Shown in pieces: positions 10,272-22,909 of a stretch of DNA of 64,000 bases. The position numbers and the translations under genes were made by a program. Source of the DNA: Rhipidocladum racemiflorum (taxonomy: Eukaryota > Streptophyta > Magnoliopsida > Poales > Poaceae); contig CM070590.1 in the NCBI GenBank assembly GCA_036346355.1, forward strand, positions 44,053,749-44,117,748, written 5' to 3'. Numbering within the stretch: position 1 is the first letter of the stretch; the number at the start of each line of letters is the position of its first letter. The notes beneath the pieces were generated by a model that was given only the letters and a program-made list of their open reading frames with translations, was not told the DNA's origin and made no database searches.

Positions 10272-13200
10272 TGTCGGGATCGGAATATGCAAATCCGGAC
10301 CCTCTGTGTATTTTGCACTAGTCCAGGATCCCGCTAGTGCACACAGTTAAACAGGGTTGAATATCACATCCATACATAGCGGAAACATAAATAAGTACTT
10401 CAATAATTAAAACAAACTGTTGCAATACCTTAAGGTCACCTTACAATATTCAGCCACGCAGGGCTTACTCAAATAAAGACAAGTAAACATAAACAGTAGA
10501 AAACAAAAGTCTTGATAAGCTCCACAATGCCATAGGCATCTGACGAGGTTGCCTCCTAGTTCTCCTGGTCCTCGACATACTCCTCCCTAGCGGGTGTAGA
10601 CTCTTCTTCTGATGTTTTGTTGATTGGCAAGGGTGAGTATACAACATACTCAGCAAGTCATGCTCAGAGGTGCAATCCTATTACTATATGCATGGCTTCT
10701 TCCAAAGGAAGGGCTAAATGGGTTCCTTTGCATTGAACAACATTTTGCTTTGACTGAATAACTATAATAGATTCAAAAACAGTGAAATCATATTATATTA
10801 TATTAAGTTCACAATCTCATTTCATAAGCATTGCACAAAGCCCAAGTCAATTTACCATCATCTCTGGCACTCAGCCAATCTTCCCATAATTTATTTTAGA
10901 AAATCTACCCCTTGACTGTAATCCCCGAGCTTTGTCCAGTACCGTAGACTCGGCTATTCGAATAGTTTTGACACTATGCAGAGGTTGTACACTTTTCCCA
11001 CATGATCTGCCGCACAAAGACAAAGGCGATTGGCCGTGAACGAAGTTTCGAAAACCTTCATCTACACCTATGACCTTCTCCAGTATTGCCTTCACTACCA
11101 CTTCCCCCACGAAGGATCGAAGTGTAGGACTGACAATCACCGTTGGATGGGCATCAAGCCGTAGCTCTGGTACTCTCCCCACACAGTTACCCCGATGTAA
11201 CCGTCACCCTGAGGTATCAAAGTTAAGATTTCAGAATCCTACTAAACCAAGACCGTCCCACTCCAGTCTGTGGTTGCACGAAAGGCCCAGTTTAAAGGTT
11301 TGCAAGGTGAAGTCCTTAACTCTCCAGGGCAAGACATCCTTCTCTCAAGTTTTAGCACAAAGCCCTCACATCACTCATCCTGTTGCCACGAAGGCCCACC
11401 GGGCACGAAGCCATCTTGCCAATTGCTCCAGTCTAAATCTTTTCCCACCCCAGTTTGATTATTGTCCAACACATGCCAACAATAATATCAATTACCATGT
11501 AGAACCACAAAGGTACCTACACTTCACATCATCATGTGGCAATATTACAACCTTTCCAAAATTCGTTCCATATATCGTTAGTCAATATTCTTTTGCTATT
11601 TGAAACACGTATCACGTATAAGCAAGAAGCAACTAGTCACGGTCTAGCCTCCTGTGTTGGCACAATATTAACATCCAACTATTTTAAAGCAAACTTAAGG
11701 TGACAATGGATATATGGCATACAAATATTAACATCAAACGGTGGAATTAACAACTATGTTGATTAGCTAATTTACCCAAATTAATTTTGTTCCTTTTAAC
11801 AATATAGCATGCATAATTTAAATCAAAATACATTTCTAAAATTAGGAATAACATGGTCAAAGCACAACTTGCCTTCAAAAAGCTGATGATCTTGATCTAC
11901 GGCTTGAGCTTGGTCTTCAACCTCCGCACTCTCGCACAGTTCAACGTCCACGCGTAGCAAACAACAAATTAAACACATTCGGAAAATACTACAAATCAAA
12001 CTAGCTCGTACTTTCATGAAAATTTCCAGATAATTAGTCTAGCGTTTTCTAAGTTTTATAAAATTTATTTCGGAATTTTTGGACGTACAGTTTAAGAGCT
12101 ACAAAATTCGTAATTTTAGACTTTCCGCGAATAATTTAATAGTACAAATTTATTTATAAAATTTCATAAAAAATACTGTAGGAAGGTATTAATTTCTACT
12201 AATTAACAAAATTTGTTGCAAGTGATTCGGACTTAAAATGAATTTGTAGCGAAAAAGACAAAATTCGCAATTTGGAAAAAAAAGAATTACGTAAAAAAGA
12301 TCACCAGACGACCAGGCGGATGGCGCTTGATCGTGAAAGAATGGCGGTACGCTAACGCGATTAGCCGGAATCAGTCGGCGGCGACGGTGACTACGCCGCG
12401 CAGGCGGCTACGGCGATGGCGTGCTTGTGCATGCAGGCTAGAGAGGTGTCGCGTTCGGCGATGCCATACATGGCACTACTCTTCTTTGCAATTGCGTTAT
12501 GGAAATGTGGGTAGTAATTATCAATCACATACACACGTACCTATATGCACAAGTACACAGGTTCAAGATTCAGTCTAAGACGTATATATATACGTATGCA
12601 CGCGCAGCCTAATATATATATGCATATACATGCATACGATCCTAGTACCAATAGACATACATGCGTACGTACTACATATACATGCAACGAGATCAACCGA
12701 TCGGTAGAGATAGAGCGCACACGAAGGAAAAGAAAAACAGGTATACTGGTCGGCACAGGGGATGCGAGATCGGAGAGTGTGTCGACGGCGAGGTAAGCGG
12801 CGGCGACGACGGCGATGATGTCAACGGCGGCGACGACGACCAACGTAGACGACGACGACTTCAACGGCGGCGAGACGGCAACGGCGGCGACGACGTCAAC
12901 AGTGGAACAAAAGATTGCTAGAGAAATGGAATTAGCTGGAGAATTGGGATGTTGCTAGCGAGATGGAAATGGTGTTGGAAGAATGGCTAGTTGTTTCATG
13001 CAGGCACTTGAAACCGGCTGGGGAATTGAAGTTCTACCACATGCATGCATTGGAAACGGCTGGCAAAGAATTCATGTGAGTGTTGAAACGGCTGAGAAGA
13101 TGAATGGCGCATGAAAATGGGGAAACGGTTGAAAGCAAAACGTCAGGAAAAGAAACATTGTGGCTCCCTGCGTACATGCAACGGCCGGAGAAACCAAACG

Positions 13201-13680
13201 TCCCCAAATTCATTAAGTTCACCAGCGTCATGCATGAAGGTATATACGCGTATACGTTGTCGAAACTTGTTGCGAAAAAAAACAGGGAGGTTCTAAAAAT
13301 CCGAAAAATTCCTCTAAAATACTAGAAACTATTTGGAACCTAACGAAGTTGGTTTCGTGATTTTTCGACATATAGATTTTTTGTAAAAATTCTTTTAGTG
13401 AATCAGACACCTGTGCCGATTTTTGTAAAATCAACGATTTACGTTATATAACTTGTTTTGGGAAAAGTTTGAAGAGAACACTCTCGTTTACCCATTGTCT
13501 TAATTATAACCAAAATTTTAGATTTTGTGCTTATGCGAAAAGGCATGATCTTTATTTAACGTGATTATTTCACTAAACCTGAATCCGAATTACTCGCGAG
13601 GGTTCCAAGTAAATCTGGAAAATTACAACTAATCCGAGAAACACACTAAATATATTAAAAGCAATTTTTGGGATGTTACA
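10272..13680 (-). repeat. 5' LTR of element B
   Basis: 3409 bp, starting TGTAACATCCC (13680) and ending CCCGACA (10272) on the minus strand. It contains TATA-rich runs (12580-12640 and near 13240) and a CpG-rich GNC trinucleotide stretch (12780-12900). Near its 3' end is a stem-loop (10635-10651) shared with other families. It is closely related to solo LTR E. Confidence 0.92.
10635..10651 (-). promoter_or_regulatory. Conserved LTR stem-loop, B copy
   Basis: Minus strand GAGTAT, loop GTTGT, ATACTC, flanked by CTTGCT upstream and ACCCTTGC downstream. The stem is identical to that in E. Confidence 0.7.
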
Positions 13681-13685
13681 CTCAG

Positions 13686-13850
13686 TTTATTGAATATTGA
13701 GAGATGAGAGTTGGGCGATGAGATATTGAGAGATGAGTGATGAGATATTGAGATATTGAGAGATGAGAGATGAGATATTGAGGGATGAGAGGTGAGAGAT
13801 GAGATATTGAGATATTGAGAGATGAGAGATGATATATTGAGATATTGAGA
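13686..13850. repeat. Minisatellite of GAGATATTGAGAGATGA-like units
   Basis: Irregular tandem repetition of GATATTGAGA and GAGAGATGA segments starts five bases from the outer end of element B. It has no coding meaning. Confidence 0.85.
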
Positions 13851-15494
13851 TGGCATATGGGCTCAAATTATATGGAAAAAGACTACAAAATCAAGGTACA
13901 TATATGATATATCTTTGCTCTCATTTTACGTTTTAATAACCTTGGAAGTATGTTAACATGGCATATCATATAAAACATTGTAGCAACAATTAAACACATA
14001 TACATATTGTATACAATGAAATGAAGAAAAGAACAACATGAGCGAACAACATGAGCATGATAACAAGTTGGTGGCTTACTTGTTTTGGTCCCAACATATC
14101 TTTCTTGATGAATGCCTTTCTTTGAAATTGAAAAGCAACACCTTGTAACTTAAAGAACAGAATAATGAGCCAGCAAGTGAAATAACAAGAGTTACATTAC
14201 TGCATCACAATCACACTTCACAGCAAGAAAAATAATAAAATTCAAGACAGCATATAAATAAGGCACTTGGCAGGCTACACTACTGCCTACTATTGCTACA
14301 TTTCGTGCTACTGCTACCAAACATCGATTAAGTAATTAAGTTTTAAAGAAAGAACAAAGTAGAGCAGTCAGCACAATAGAGATAAGTAGGTATTAGTAGT
14401 GTACTAGTAGAGTAGTCAGTAAGCATAGTATTGCATAGCAGAGCAAAAAGGATCTGCTATGAAAAACAGAGCATAGCAGGGCAGAGCAAGGGAGGAAGGG
14501 GAGGAGAGGGGACCAGGGCAGGGGAGGGAGGAGAGGAGAGGAGAGGGGAGGGGAGGGGAGGGGAGGATACACTAACCGGCCATAGGCGGACAGTGATGAT
14601 GAAGGCTGAGATGGAGATGGGCTAGCTACGAGTTGGGGATACGACCTGCTTCACTGCAACCAGCGCCGTGGCCACTATCAGCGGATAGGCGGAGGTGACG
14701 GCGGACGAGCAGTCGCACAATCAGTACTCTGGAGGAGGCTAGGGCTCCGCTCTGCTCAATCTGCTGGGGTTCAGCTACTGCAAGTCTCCAGCTAGTATAT
14801 ATGTCTCTCTCACACCTCCATCTAAATGTGGGCCAAGTCGCACGGCTAGCCACGCATGACTAGTCGCTGCTAGTCGCCGATTATTCATCTGGCTGCCCCG
14901 CTAGTCATTCCAATCGAGTCGAGCAGCCTAATCGTTCTCCATATACCGACCGGATATAGCTAATCGTGGAATAGTGGACGACTTAAATAACATTGAGTGC
15001 TACAGCAGCCGCTACCCCTTGACCACTATGTTGGTGGTAATAATGGCTTAACGCAGCTACAACGCCCTATTTGAAACTCTGGTTGGAACCAAGAAAATAC
15101 AATTACTTCTGTAAGGGTATTAATTGATGCCCCTTTTAGTTTGTTTGTTTTGGTCAAACAATTATTGAGTTCATAAATTCACTAATGATTCATATCTTTC
15201 ACATCCCAAATAATCCGTCTTTATAATCGTATGGCTGCAAATATAACTGTAGGTACAAATCTAGAGTTGGATTAATTTTCTTGTCCATGGGCCAGCTAAA
15301 TTATGTTAGTCAATCTACTTTTGTTTTGCTGTACTGTCATATTTTCAACAAGTAGTTATAATACCTAAGATCAGGTGACTGTTTTAATGAAATTCAGTCG
15401 AACTCCTGAGCGATTTTCTTGTTCAACAACAACCATCATCAAAGCATGAAACTATATTCTTGCATGTTTGAGATCTTTACATGCATGCTGTTAA
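13851..15494. other. Intergenic DNA with a GC-rich, possibly transcribed patch
   Basis: No recognised gene. On the minus strand a TATATA (about 14795-14800) precedes a GC-richer patch (14570-14790) that could be a leader exon. A small exon-like segment (14080-14141) with plausible splice sites lies further along. The N-terminal exons expected for the PUX11-like gene downstream were not found here. Confidence 0.35.
14487..14573. repeat. Purine-only G/A tract
   Basis: About 85 bases almost entirely G and A on the plus strand, built from GGGGA and GGAGA units. It is a potential triplex-forming tract. Confidence 0.8.
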
Positions 15495-15721
15495 GGGTGT
15501 GTTTGGTTGGTGGGATGAGGTTGAATAGGATGGTCTTTTACCATTTGGTTCCATTGTTTTGGTTGAATGGAATGGTTTAGTATCTATAGGGAATATTTGT
15601 CAAATTTGTATCCCACCATCCAGGATGTGATGATTGTATTCAAGCAACTAAAGACATGTATGACTTTTTTCTTTAACCATCTCATACATGTACCACTTAG
15701 TACAAACAACCAAACACACCC
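15495..15721. mobile_element. Tourist-like MITE (PIF/Harbinger)
   Basis: 227 bp with terminal inverted repeats GGGTGTGTTTGGTTG and CAACCAAACACACCC, flanked on both sides by the 3-bp duplication TAA (15492-15494 and 15722-15724). It has no coding capacity. It lies about 200 bp upstream of the first recognised exon of the PUX11-like gene, probably in an intron. Confidence 0.75.
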
Positions 15722-15918
15722 TAACTTTCTATGACTGAATTACCAGTTAAAGATCATATATTTGAGAAAAGAAAATAACAGCGGTCTTTCTCTATGTAGG
15801 AAATTCTACATTTCGTTTCTTGTGAGTTGTTACCATATGAACTGCATTAGGATGTTCTTCACAGTTTCTAACTTGCTCTCTAGCTCTTCTAAATACGAGC
15901 AATTGTGGATCATTGTAG

Positions 15919-18900
15919 GAGATAGCGGCAACATTCTTAACAGCATCACTTGCTTCAAGAATGGCCAAACCTGTGAATACCGTTTCTACCACTCTCCCTA
16001 CTCAAAGAGGTTCATCTACAGAAAATCATTCTAATTCATCAAGTCAATCGACAGGGACTTCTGGAGCCAGTGGATCTGCTAATTCTACTGGTTTGGTACC
16101 ACAATCACCTAGTAGCACAAGCCATGATGTAAGGTTTTTGCCCCATGTGCATAGTCTGTTGTCTTGGCATTAAATGGAACTTTTGTTCAGTGGGGTGCAT
16201 TAGGAAGAAAAGGGACAACTAATTGCTTGCATCTGCACCAGGAACTTCTCAAGACAAGTGAAAAAGAAGGCTCAAAATCAGATTCAGGTCCATGCAATAG
16301 AACTGTTGAGGAAAAGTCAGATTCAGCAAGTGCCCAACTTAAAAGTACTTTGCCTGATTGTTCAAGGAGCTCTACAGACAGTTACACATACAAACGAAAC
16401 AGACAGTACACCATCACCAAAAAAAAAAAGAATAAAGTGGACGAAAGTTGCAGTACAGTTCCTTCGGAGTCAGCTCCTAGCACAACCACTAGTAGAGTTG
16501 ATTCTTTGCAGTTGCCTGTGGAACAAAATAAGGCAACAACTGCTAGCGCCCCTATTGAATTGAACTCAAATTCTGTGAAATCAAATGATATTCAGCTCGT
16601 CATTCGTATGCCCAATGGACCTAGCCTGCAGGTTAAACAGACAAAAGATGTTGTTTTAAGGAAGGTGAAGAATTTTGTGGATGAAAACCATGCTAGTGGG
16701 GTCGGACCTTATGATCTTGCTATGCTTTATCCAACAAAACTATTCACGGAACAAGGTACTGAATCTTCACCTTGTACTATAGTTTTTTTTTTGTCTTCAC
16801 TCTTTACTCGGAGCTTGTTGGTCCTTTGGACATTTATAATGGACGCATAGGCATAAAGCATTGTTTTTTTCTTGCATCTTGAGTTCTTGCATCTTGAGTT
16901 CTTGACGAGAGACTAATCCCATGCAATTCTGTATTTCAAGGAATTACTTTTAGTCTTCTTTTTGCATTGGCGGGGGCTGGTTCTACTTTTTGAGATGTTG
17001 ATTAGCTTCAAATAAGTAAGAACGTTGCTTGATCGATTGGAATGTATGGACTATGGAGATGGTTTCTTGATTGAAACCTAAATTGCTGAGAATTTATGTA
17101 GATGGATAAAGAGAGTTGTGCTTCTGTATAAGAGTGAAGTATTTTTGCATGTTGCACAAAACATGCTTCCTACTACCAATGGGACAGAAAACCTGAAATT
17201 GGTGCAGGATGTTGGTTGTTCCACATTTATAAATATGGTCAAGTTTGTGATTTCTCTTGCACTGCATGTTGCATAAAGCGAGCTTCCTACCCCAGTGGGA
17301 CAAAAATCTGAAATTGGTTTGTGACATTAATACATTATACGTTATTAGCTCCACCGGTCCACCCTAAAGCTCAAGGTAGAACATTGTAAAATCTGATATC
17401 TATTATAATCTGCTGCTGTGTGCTAAGTGCATAGATAATCGTTGGTCTTGTTGGTTATGGGAAAATTTGGATGCACCGACATGACTTATAAAGAGAGGAC
17501 TTATGGCCTTGCTGATGAAGAGGTGGATAGAAGTTCCCCACAATATGCAATCCTTATAGCGATAGGGCAAAAACCTTTCTAGAATAATGGCTACGTCAGA
17601 TGTTTTTATACAGTGTTATGAACCTATGCACATGTTTGATTGTGTGTTTAATTCCTTATGGTAATTTTGGTTAATTGAATACAGGAATTACTGATACATC
17701 TTAGTTTTTTCAACTTGTAGCACAGACCTACTAAGAATTCTATACGTTATCCCTTACTAAAGTGGGGTTCCTATAGTAAATTAGGGTTCTGGAAATCAAC
17801 CTGTTGTGCTATCGAAGTAGAGTGCATCTAGATTTTGGAAGTGGAACGAGTGTGATTTTTCTTCATTTAAGGTGGGCCAGACATGGGGCAAGGTGCAGTC
17901 CATCTTATTGCAGCATATATATTTAGACAATACAGCTTATTTTTTTCAGTAAGCTCATTCTTGCACTTCTTTGTAAGGAAAATTAGTAAATTTTTTGTTT
18001 TATCTGGAGAAATTGCCTGTCTATTGTCAACATGGTAATAGTAATTTCTTCAAACTACATGAGACATTTGAGCTGTACGAAGTTTACTATTGAAGTAGAT
18101 GTTTAGATGCAATGATGCCACTGAATTTTTTTTTACTTAAGATGTGTTCTGTATAAGTGTCAAGTCGAATTTACAAAAGGGGCAGATGGACATAAAATCT
18201 GCTCTGTTAGGAATCGTACATTAAACAAAATCGAATTACTATGATAATTCATGTAACCAATGTGCAAACAGTAGCACATGAATCGCCATATATTCTTAAC
18301 TGACACTTGCATTAACAGTTACCAAAGTTTATTTGGTAAACTATTTCCTAAATTTGAGGAATGCTCAAGACAAAATGACTTGAGCACCTTGCATTAAGTT
18401 CTTTGGAATGATGAGAAATGATGGTTGTGTGGATGGTCATGCATAAATGCTTTGCAGAGAATGAATTAAATTAGGGCAAAAGAGAGAAACTACCATTAAA
18501 TTTACATGCACTCCTTATATTTTTGAACAAAATTGAATAGCTAATGTGCCATATAAAATGAAATGGAGGGAGTAATATTTAAGAATAATTGCAGATTATG
18601 AGAAATTACCTTGTAAAATAGATTATTACTATCAGATACTCCCTCTTTCTATACTTTTTACTATTACTTTTTCTAACTATATGTTATTAAACATTATAAA
18701 AACATATTCATTTGGGCGTTTTTTTTTCTGAAAAATAAAGTAATATCATTTTCATGGGGAAAATGATTTTTTTTTGTTTTTGTTTTGGAGATATACTTGA
18801 TTGTTCTGGGCCTACCACAGGTATGTTAGTTCCCAGATGAATTACTAAGACTCCACCATAGAGACAAATATTCGACTGAACACATTCTAAAACACCATCT

Positions 18901-19971
18901 ATTTGGACGGAAGGAGACTATAAAAGCCTTTCATTTCATTTTATTCAATCAGTTTGTGATAGTTCCTCGCAAATATAGGTAACCATTTGATATGGATTTT
19001 AAAAGAAAGTTCTGCATGTGAATCTGCCAAGCTCATTGGCTGCAATGATGTAAATTTGAAAATCTGTTCTACTTTTACAGTCTTGTATCATGGGACAATT
19101 TGAATATGGCATTTCAGGTATGGACTGTATGGTCACATTGTGTTTCAGTTGCGTTGAAATTGCATTACATATTGGCAGTATTTTTTTATCTCTATTTTGA
19201 TTTCACATCATGATCATTTTTAACTAGAATATTTCCTGCATTTGTGGTACCTTTGGACTATATTGGTATCGTACTGATCGTCAAATTCTTATTTAGATAT
19301 GGAAACCACGTTGTGTGAGCTGGGTATTGAAACCCGCCAGGCTCTTATTGTTGTTCCACATCGTCAATCTGTTAAAGTGGCAAGGTTCCAATCGTCATCA
19401 TCTAATGATGTGGATTGCAATAGAAATGCAGACATTTCAGGTGGTTGGAGATATTTTGGTTATCTGAGAACAGCCCTGTCATACGTGAATCCGTTGTCCT
19501 ACTTAAGAGGAAATCCCTCTTCATCAAATCCTGAGCAACTGGCAAATGAAGGGTTGCAGCAGTACAGTATGTTTTCTTATTTGCTTCTAGTCCTGTTAAT
19601 ATCTTCTGCTGATGTTCCGTTGGTCTATTTGGACTGAGTGTAATTGTACACTGTCCCATTTTACTTGGATCTCTTGTTAGTCCTGTCATTTCTGACCGAT
19701 GCAATTATGTTTACATCTCTGCGATACAGGACCGAGCTCTGGCCCCTGGAATCGTCCTGGAATGGAGACCGCTTCTGAAAGCCGACTGCTTCCCGATAAT
19801 GGGAGCCAACATGCAGCTACTGATAGCTCTGGAAACACCTTGAGAAGGCGACCCCGACAATTCGGTGGTAATATTCACACTTTGAGGGGCGAAGATCAAG
19901 GTCCATCTGATGATAGAAATGTTTTTTGGAATGGGAATTCTACAGAGTTTGGAGGCGATGATAAGAAATAG
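15919..19971 (+). CDS. PUX11: PUX11-like plant UBX-domain protein (3' part)
   Basis: Four exons, 15919-16128, 16242-16755, 19297-19566 and 19730-19971, join in phase with GT/AG introns and end at a TAG (19969-19971), giving 411 codons. The first half is Ser/Thr-rich and disordered. A UBX (ubiquitin-like beta-grasp) domain spans about residues 187-265 (DIQLVIRMPNG ... GIETRQALIVVPHRQ) and is split by the 2.5-kb intron. The tail includes GGWRYFGYLRTALSYVNPLSY. UBX proteins are adaptors of the AAA ATPase CDC48/p97. The usual FPR-type loop appears as YPTK. The N-terminal UAS/thioredoxin-like half of the family is not encoded by any exon I can find upstream, so the first exon given is internal and the gene may be truncated. 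A 3' UTR with AATAAA near 20038 follows. Confidence 0.8.
16756..19296 (+). other. Large intron of the PUX11-like gene
   Basis: 2541-bp AT-rich intron between GTACTG and a TTTAG acceptor. It contains a Stowaway-like insertion and a short GGAGGGAGTA-ended segment (about 18510-18572) that may be a second, deleted one. No coding sequence is seen. Confidence 0.75.
18639..18916. mobile_element. Degenerate Stowaway-like MITE
   Basis: The left end CTCCCTCTTTCTATA follows a TA dinucleotide. The right end reads GGACGGAAGGAG, whose complement CTCCTTCCGTCC is the Stowaway consensus terminus. It is about 278 bp, AT-rich and non-coding. The right TA duplication is offset by two bases, so the boundary is approximate. 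Confidence 0.5.
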
Positions 19972-20958
19972 TGGGCCGACAGCGCTGCATCACAGTCAAA
20001 GTTAAGAGATACCTGAACGATGTCATGACTTATAGGGAAATAAATATATTCGGAACAATCTGACATGTAATTGAGTGGTGAAAGCGAATCACCTTCTAGC
20101 GCGCTTTTGGTGGTAGTGTTTATATATAATACATATGATTGTCATTTCACTGTACAGTTTGCTCTTGAGGTTAAAAACTCCTTGGATTAACTGTTTGATT
20201 TATGTGCTTTTTTCCTTTCTGGTATCCAAATCTGTGCTGGTTGCTAGGGGTGGAAATCAAGCCAAGTCCTCATTTTTTTAAGCTATTTTTTTTGAAATTG
20301 ATACAGTTTGATTTAATATTATTTTATTTATAGTTTAGAGGTATTTTTAGAATCGAGTTGGAGCAATTTTAAAATGAGTCTCACCAATGAGTTTTTTTTT
20401 CAGCCTTGCTGGTTGCAAGACAATTATTTTGGCATGTGGATAACAACAATACTCATGCTAAGCATCTTTCAATCTGGGTCGACTTGTAAAAAGAATAGTG
20501 TACTCTAACTTGGCTATTTGTTTCTAGGTGCCCATCCTGACATCCACATTCACCTCTGTGACCGGTATGCACAAAGCTACATATATAGTGGACTTGCACG
20601 AAAGGAAAGAAACGGGGATGCGGATCCTTCAAAATCTCGATGGTAATGACATGCTGGTTTCCAAAACCATCTTTCAAAAGGGACTGTACTCCGATCAGCT
20701 GTTTTTTAAGTAAAAATTTCAGTAACTTTTTCAAACCTTTGAGATCTAGATTCAATAATCCTTATCATCAAGCTTACCGCTCCAGTTCGAACAAGAAAAC
20801 CGTTCGGTTTACAGCTCAAATTCAAATTCAAAAAAATTGTAAAATTCGATAAATTTTTATCCAAAATTGTCCTATAATTAGTCTTTATAGCCTTATGACC
20901 TCTGGTGTGAACATTTTTTGAAAAAATAAAGTTTGGATATGTTTTTGAGCCATTCAAT
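19972..20958. other. 3' UTR and downstream intergenic DNA
   Basis: The first 150-200 bases are the likely 3' UTR of the PUX11-like gene. A segment at 20528-20654 has a splice-acceptor-like TTTCTAG before it and a plausible reading frame, but no partner exon. The rest shows nothing. Confidence 0.4.
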
Positions 20959-21093
20959 TATATTTAGCAGCAATATTTGTTGAAGTATACTTAGCAGCAA
21001 TATTTGTTGAAGTATACTTAGTAGAAATATTTGTTGAATTATATTTAGTAGTGATATTTGTTCAATTATATTTAGTAGCAATATTTACTGAAG
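20959..21093. repeat. Five-copy 27-bp tandem repeat
   Basis: Units start at 20959, 20986, 21013, 21040 and 21067, an exact 27-bp period. The unit resembles TATATTTAGCAGCAATATTT plus GTTGAAG, with a few substitutions per copy. Confidence 0.85.
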
Positions 21094-22909
21094 TAATTCT
21101 TTAAACATCATTTTTGGTCTTTAATGGCTTTGTACAAATTTTACAATAATGTTTTTACAATTTTTCACTATATTTTATATTTTCCCTATTTTTCAGTTGT
21201 TAGTGGTTTTCGAGCCTTTTTGAACAGTTTTCGTCCAAAAATCGCGAATTTCGCTCGGCGGGTTGACTAGATTTTAAATTCATTTGACTTTCGAACAGTT
21301 CAGCTTTGAGTGAGTTTCAAATAATTTTTTATAAATTTTGATACCGTCAGTACGTCGAAATCCTGGTTCAAAACAAAAGGTGAAACCTGAGCCTCATCAT
21401 CTCCTTTCCCAGCTATATGGGCCATCTTTATCGTCGCTTGGCACGACTGTCAGTATCAAGGTTGGCGCCGGCGACGCCTGCCTCCTCCACTGCTGCTCCA
21501 CCTCCACCTCTCCCGTTATCGACCCTCTTCATTTCCGGCGACGCCACTGCCATTGGATTTCATGCCGTCTTCACCCACCTCTCCTCATTCAAGGTCATCG
21601 GCCCATCCTCTTCACTGCCCACTGCCCTCCTCCATCCCTTGGCTGAGACGGTACCACCGTTGCCTTGCCGCATCAACATCGCCCACTGTCGTGCTTTCAT
21701 CACCCACTCCCTCTCTCTAAGGTTTGAACTTCGGAGTCTAGGTTTCTGCGGAAAAAAATGAAAACAGGGTCGTCTTCAACCTCCCGCCGTTCGGCCAGCC
21801 TCCCTTGCGTGCGACCCCGCTGGCCTCCCGCCCTTCCCACGCCGGGCCGCCAAGAATCAAGAATGGCCACTGCCGCCACATTTCTTGCGCTACAGATGTC
21901 GCCGCCGCGCCCTATAAACCCCTCAAGCCCTCTCTCTGCGTTCTTCTCCTCCACCGCCGCTGCCGTCTCGCCTGGGCTGTCCGAGCCGCGCCGCCGCTTG
22001 CTCGCTTCTCCGGCCGCCGCCCGCCACCCACCTAAGCCGCCGCCTCGCCTCGCTTTCCGGCCAAACGCCGCGCCGCGATGCTCAGCCTCGCCCGCGCCCC
22101 ACTTGGCCGCTGCAGTGCGTGTCTGCGCATGCGCTCGGTCTATCGCGCGCGTGGACGCGTTCCACACGTCAATGGCCCCACCTGTCGTTTAAAAAAAAGA
22201 TTTCAAAAATGCTTTATGACGTCATGCAGACTTCATAATGCAGGTTTTCTTTTAAAAATAATTCAAAATCCGAAAATGCCGCTGACGTCAGCATTGCGCA
22301 ATAATTCGGGAATTCCTTTATGAAAATAATTCAAAATTCCAGAAAATTTCGTTTTAATTGTTTTTAGACTTCAAGGAGCTCGTTTTCGCCTGTTCGAACT
22401 CCGTTTGGCTCCGTTTTTCTTCCTGAATTCATTTAAAATCCTAAATTTTAGTTTAGTGCTAGTTTGAAATTCAATTTGAATTTATTTGGATTTTATTTGA
22501 ATTTAGGTGCTTTTCACGCTTAGATTACGGAGAGTCTGAGGTGTTCCCGAGCGACAAATTCAAGCAGCAACTCGTCGAGCCAGGCAAGTCACACCCCCTT
22601 GACCATGTTGCCCCTAGTTTGTGAACTTGTATGTTGAATTTTAAATTATTGCTTGTTTATTTGTTATAGACGTTATTTTCCGGCCTAGATTTAAATGCTA
22701 GTAATATCCAAAAAGATTGACATGCTACCTTTGACATTTGAATTCCGATACCCTTGTAACCTTTGGAAAAATATGAACTATGACTATGGTAATAATTAGA
22801 CATTGCTTTGACATGTTTAGAACTGAACTTAGGAAGTTTTGGGGAACTTTATGCCAAAATGATGTCATGTTTAAAATAGAAACTTATGATGATCAAACTA
22901 ATCGATTAG

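Larger units (their letters stand above)
4350..13680 (-). mobile_element. Ty3-gypsy chromovirus (Tekay/Del-like), element B
   Basis: Minus-strand LTR retrotransposon, read from 13680 to 4350: 5' LTR (10272-13680), tRNA-iMet primer site, orf0, gag, protease, reverse transcriptase, RNase H, integrase, chromodomain, hairpin plus polypurine tract, and a 121-bp 3' LTR remnant. LTR termini are TGTAACATCCC and CCCGACA. Domain order with integrase last and a C-terminal chromodomain defines a chromovirus. The coding region is cut by many stops and frame changes, so the copy is inactive. The right flank reads CTCAG; the matching duplication is lost with the truncated 3' LTR. Solo LTR E belongs to the same family. 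Confidence 0.9.

Noticed and set aside
21758..22192. Long GC-rich frames in LTR C and similar ones at 45801-46870 and 54943-56106
   Set aside because: Ala/Arg/Pro-rich frames in several phases and both strands of LTR leaders, not conserved between the two LTRs of A.
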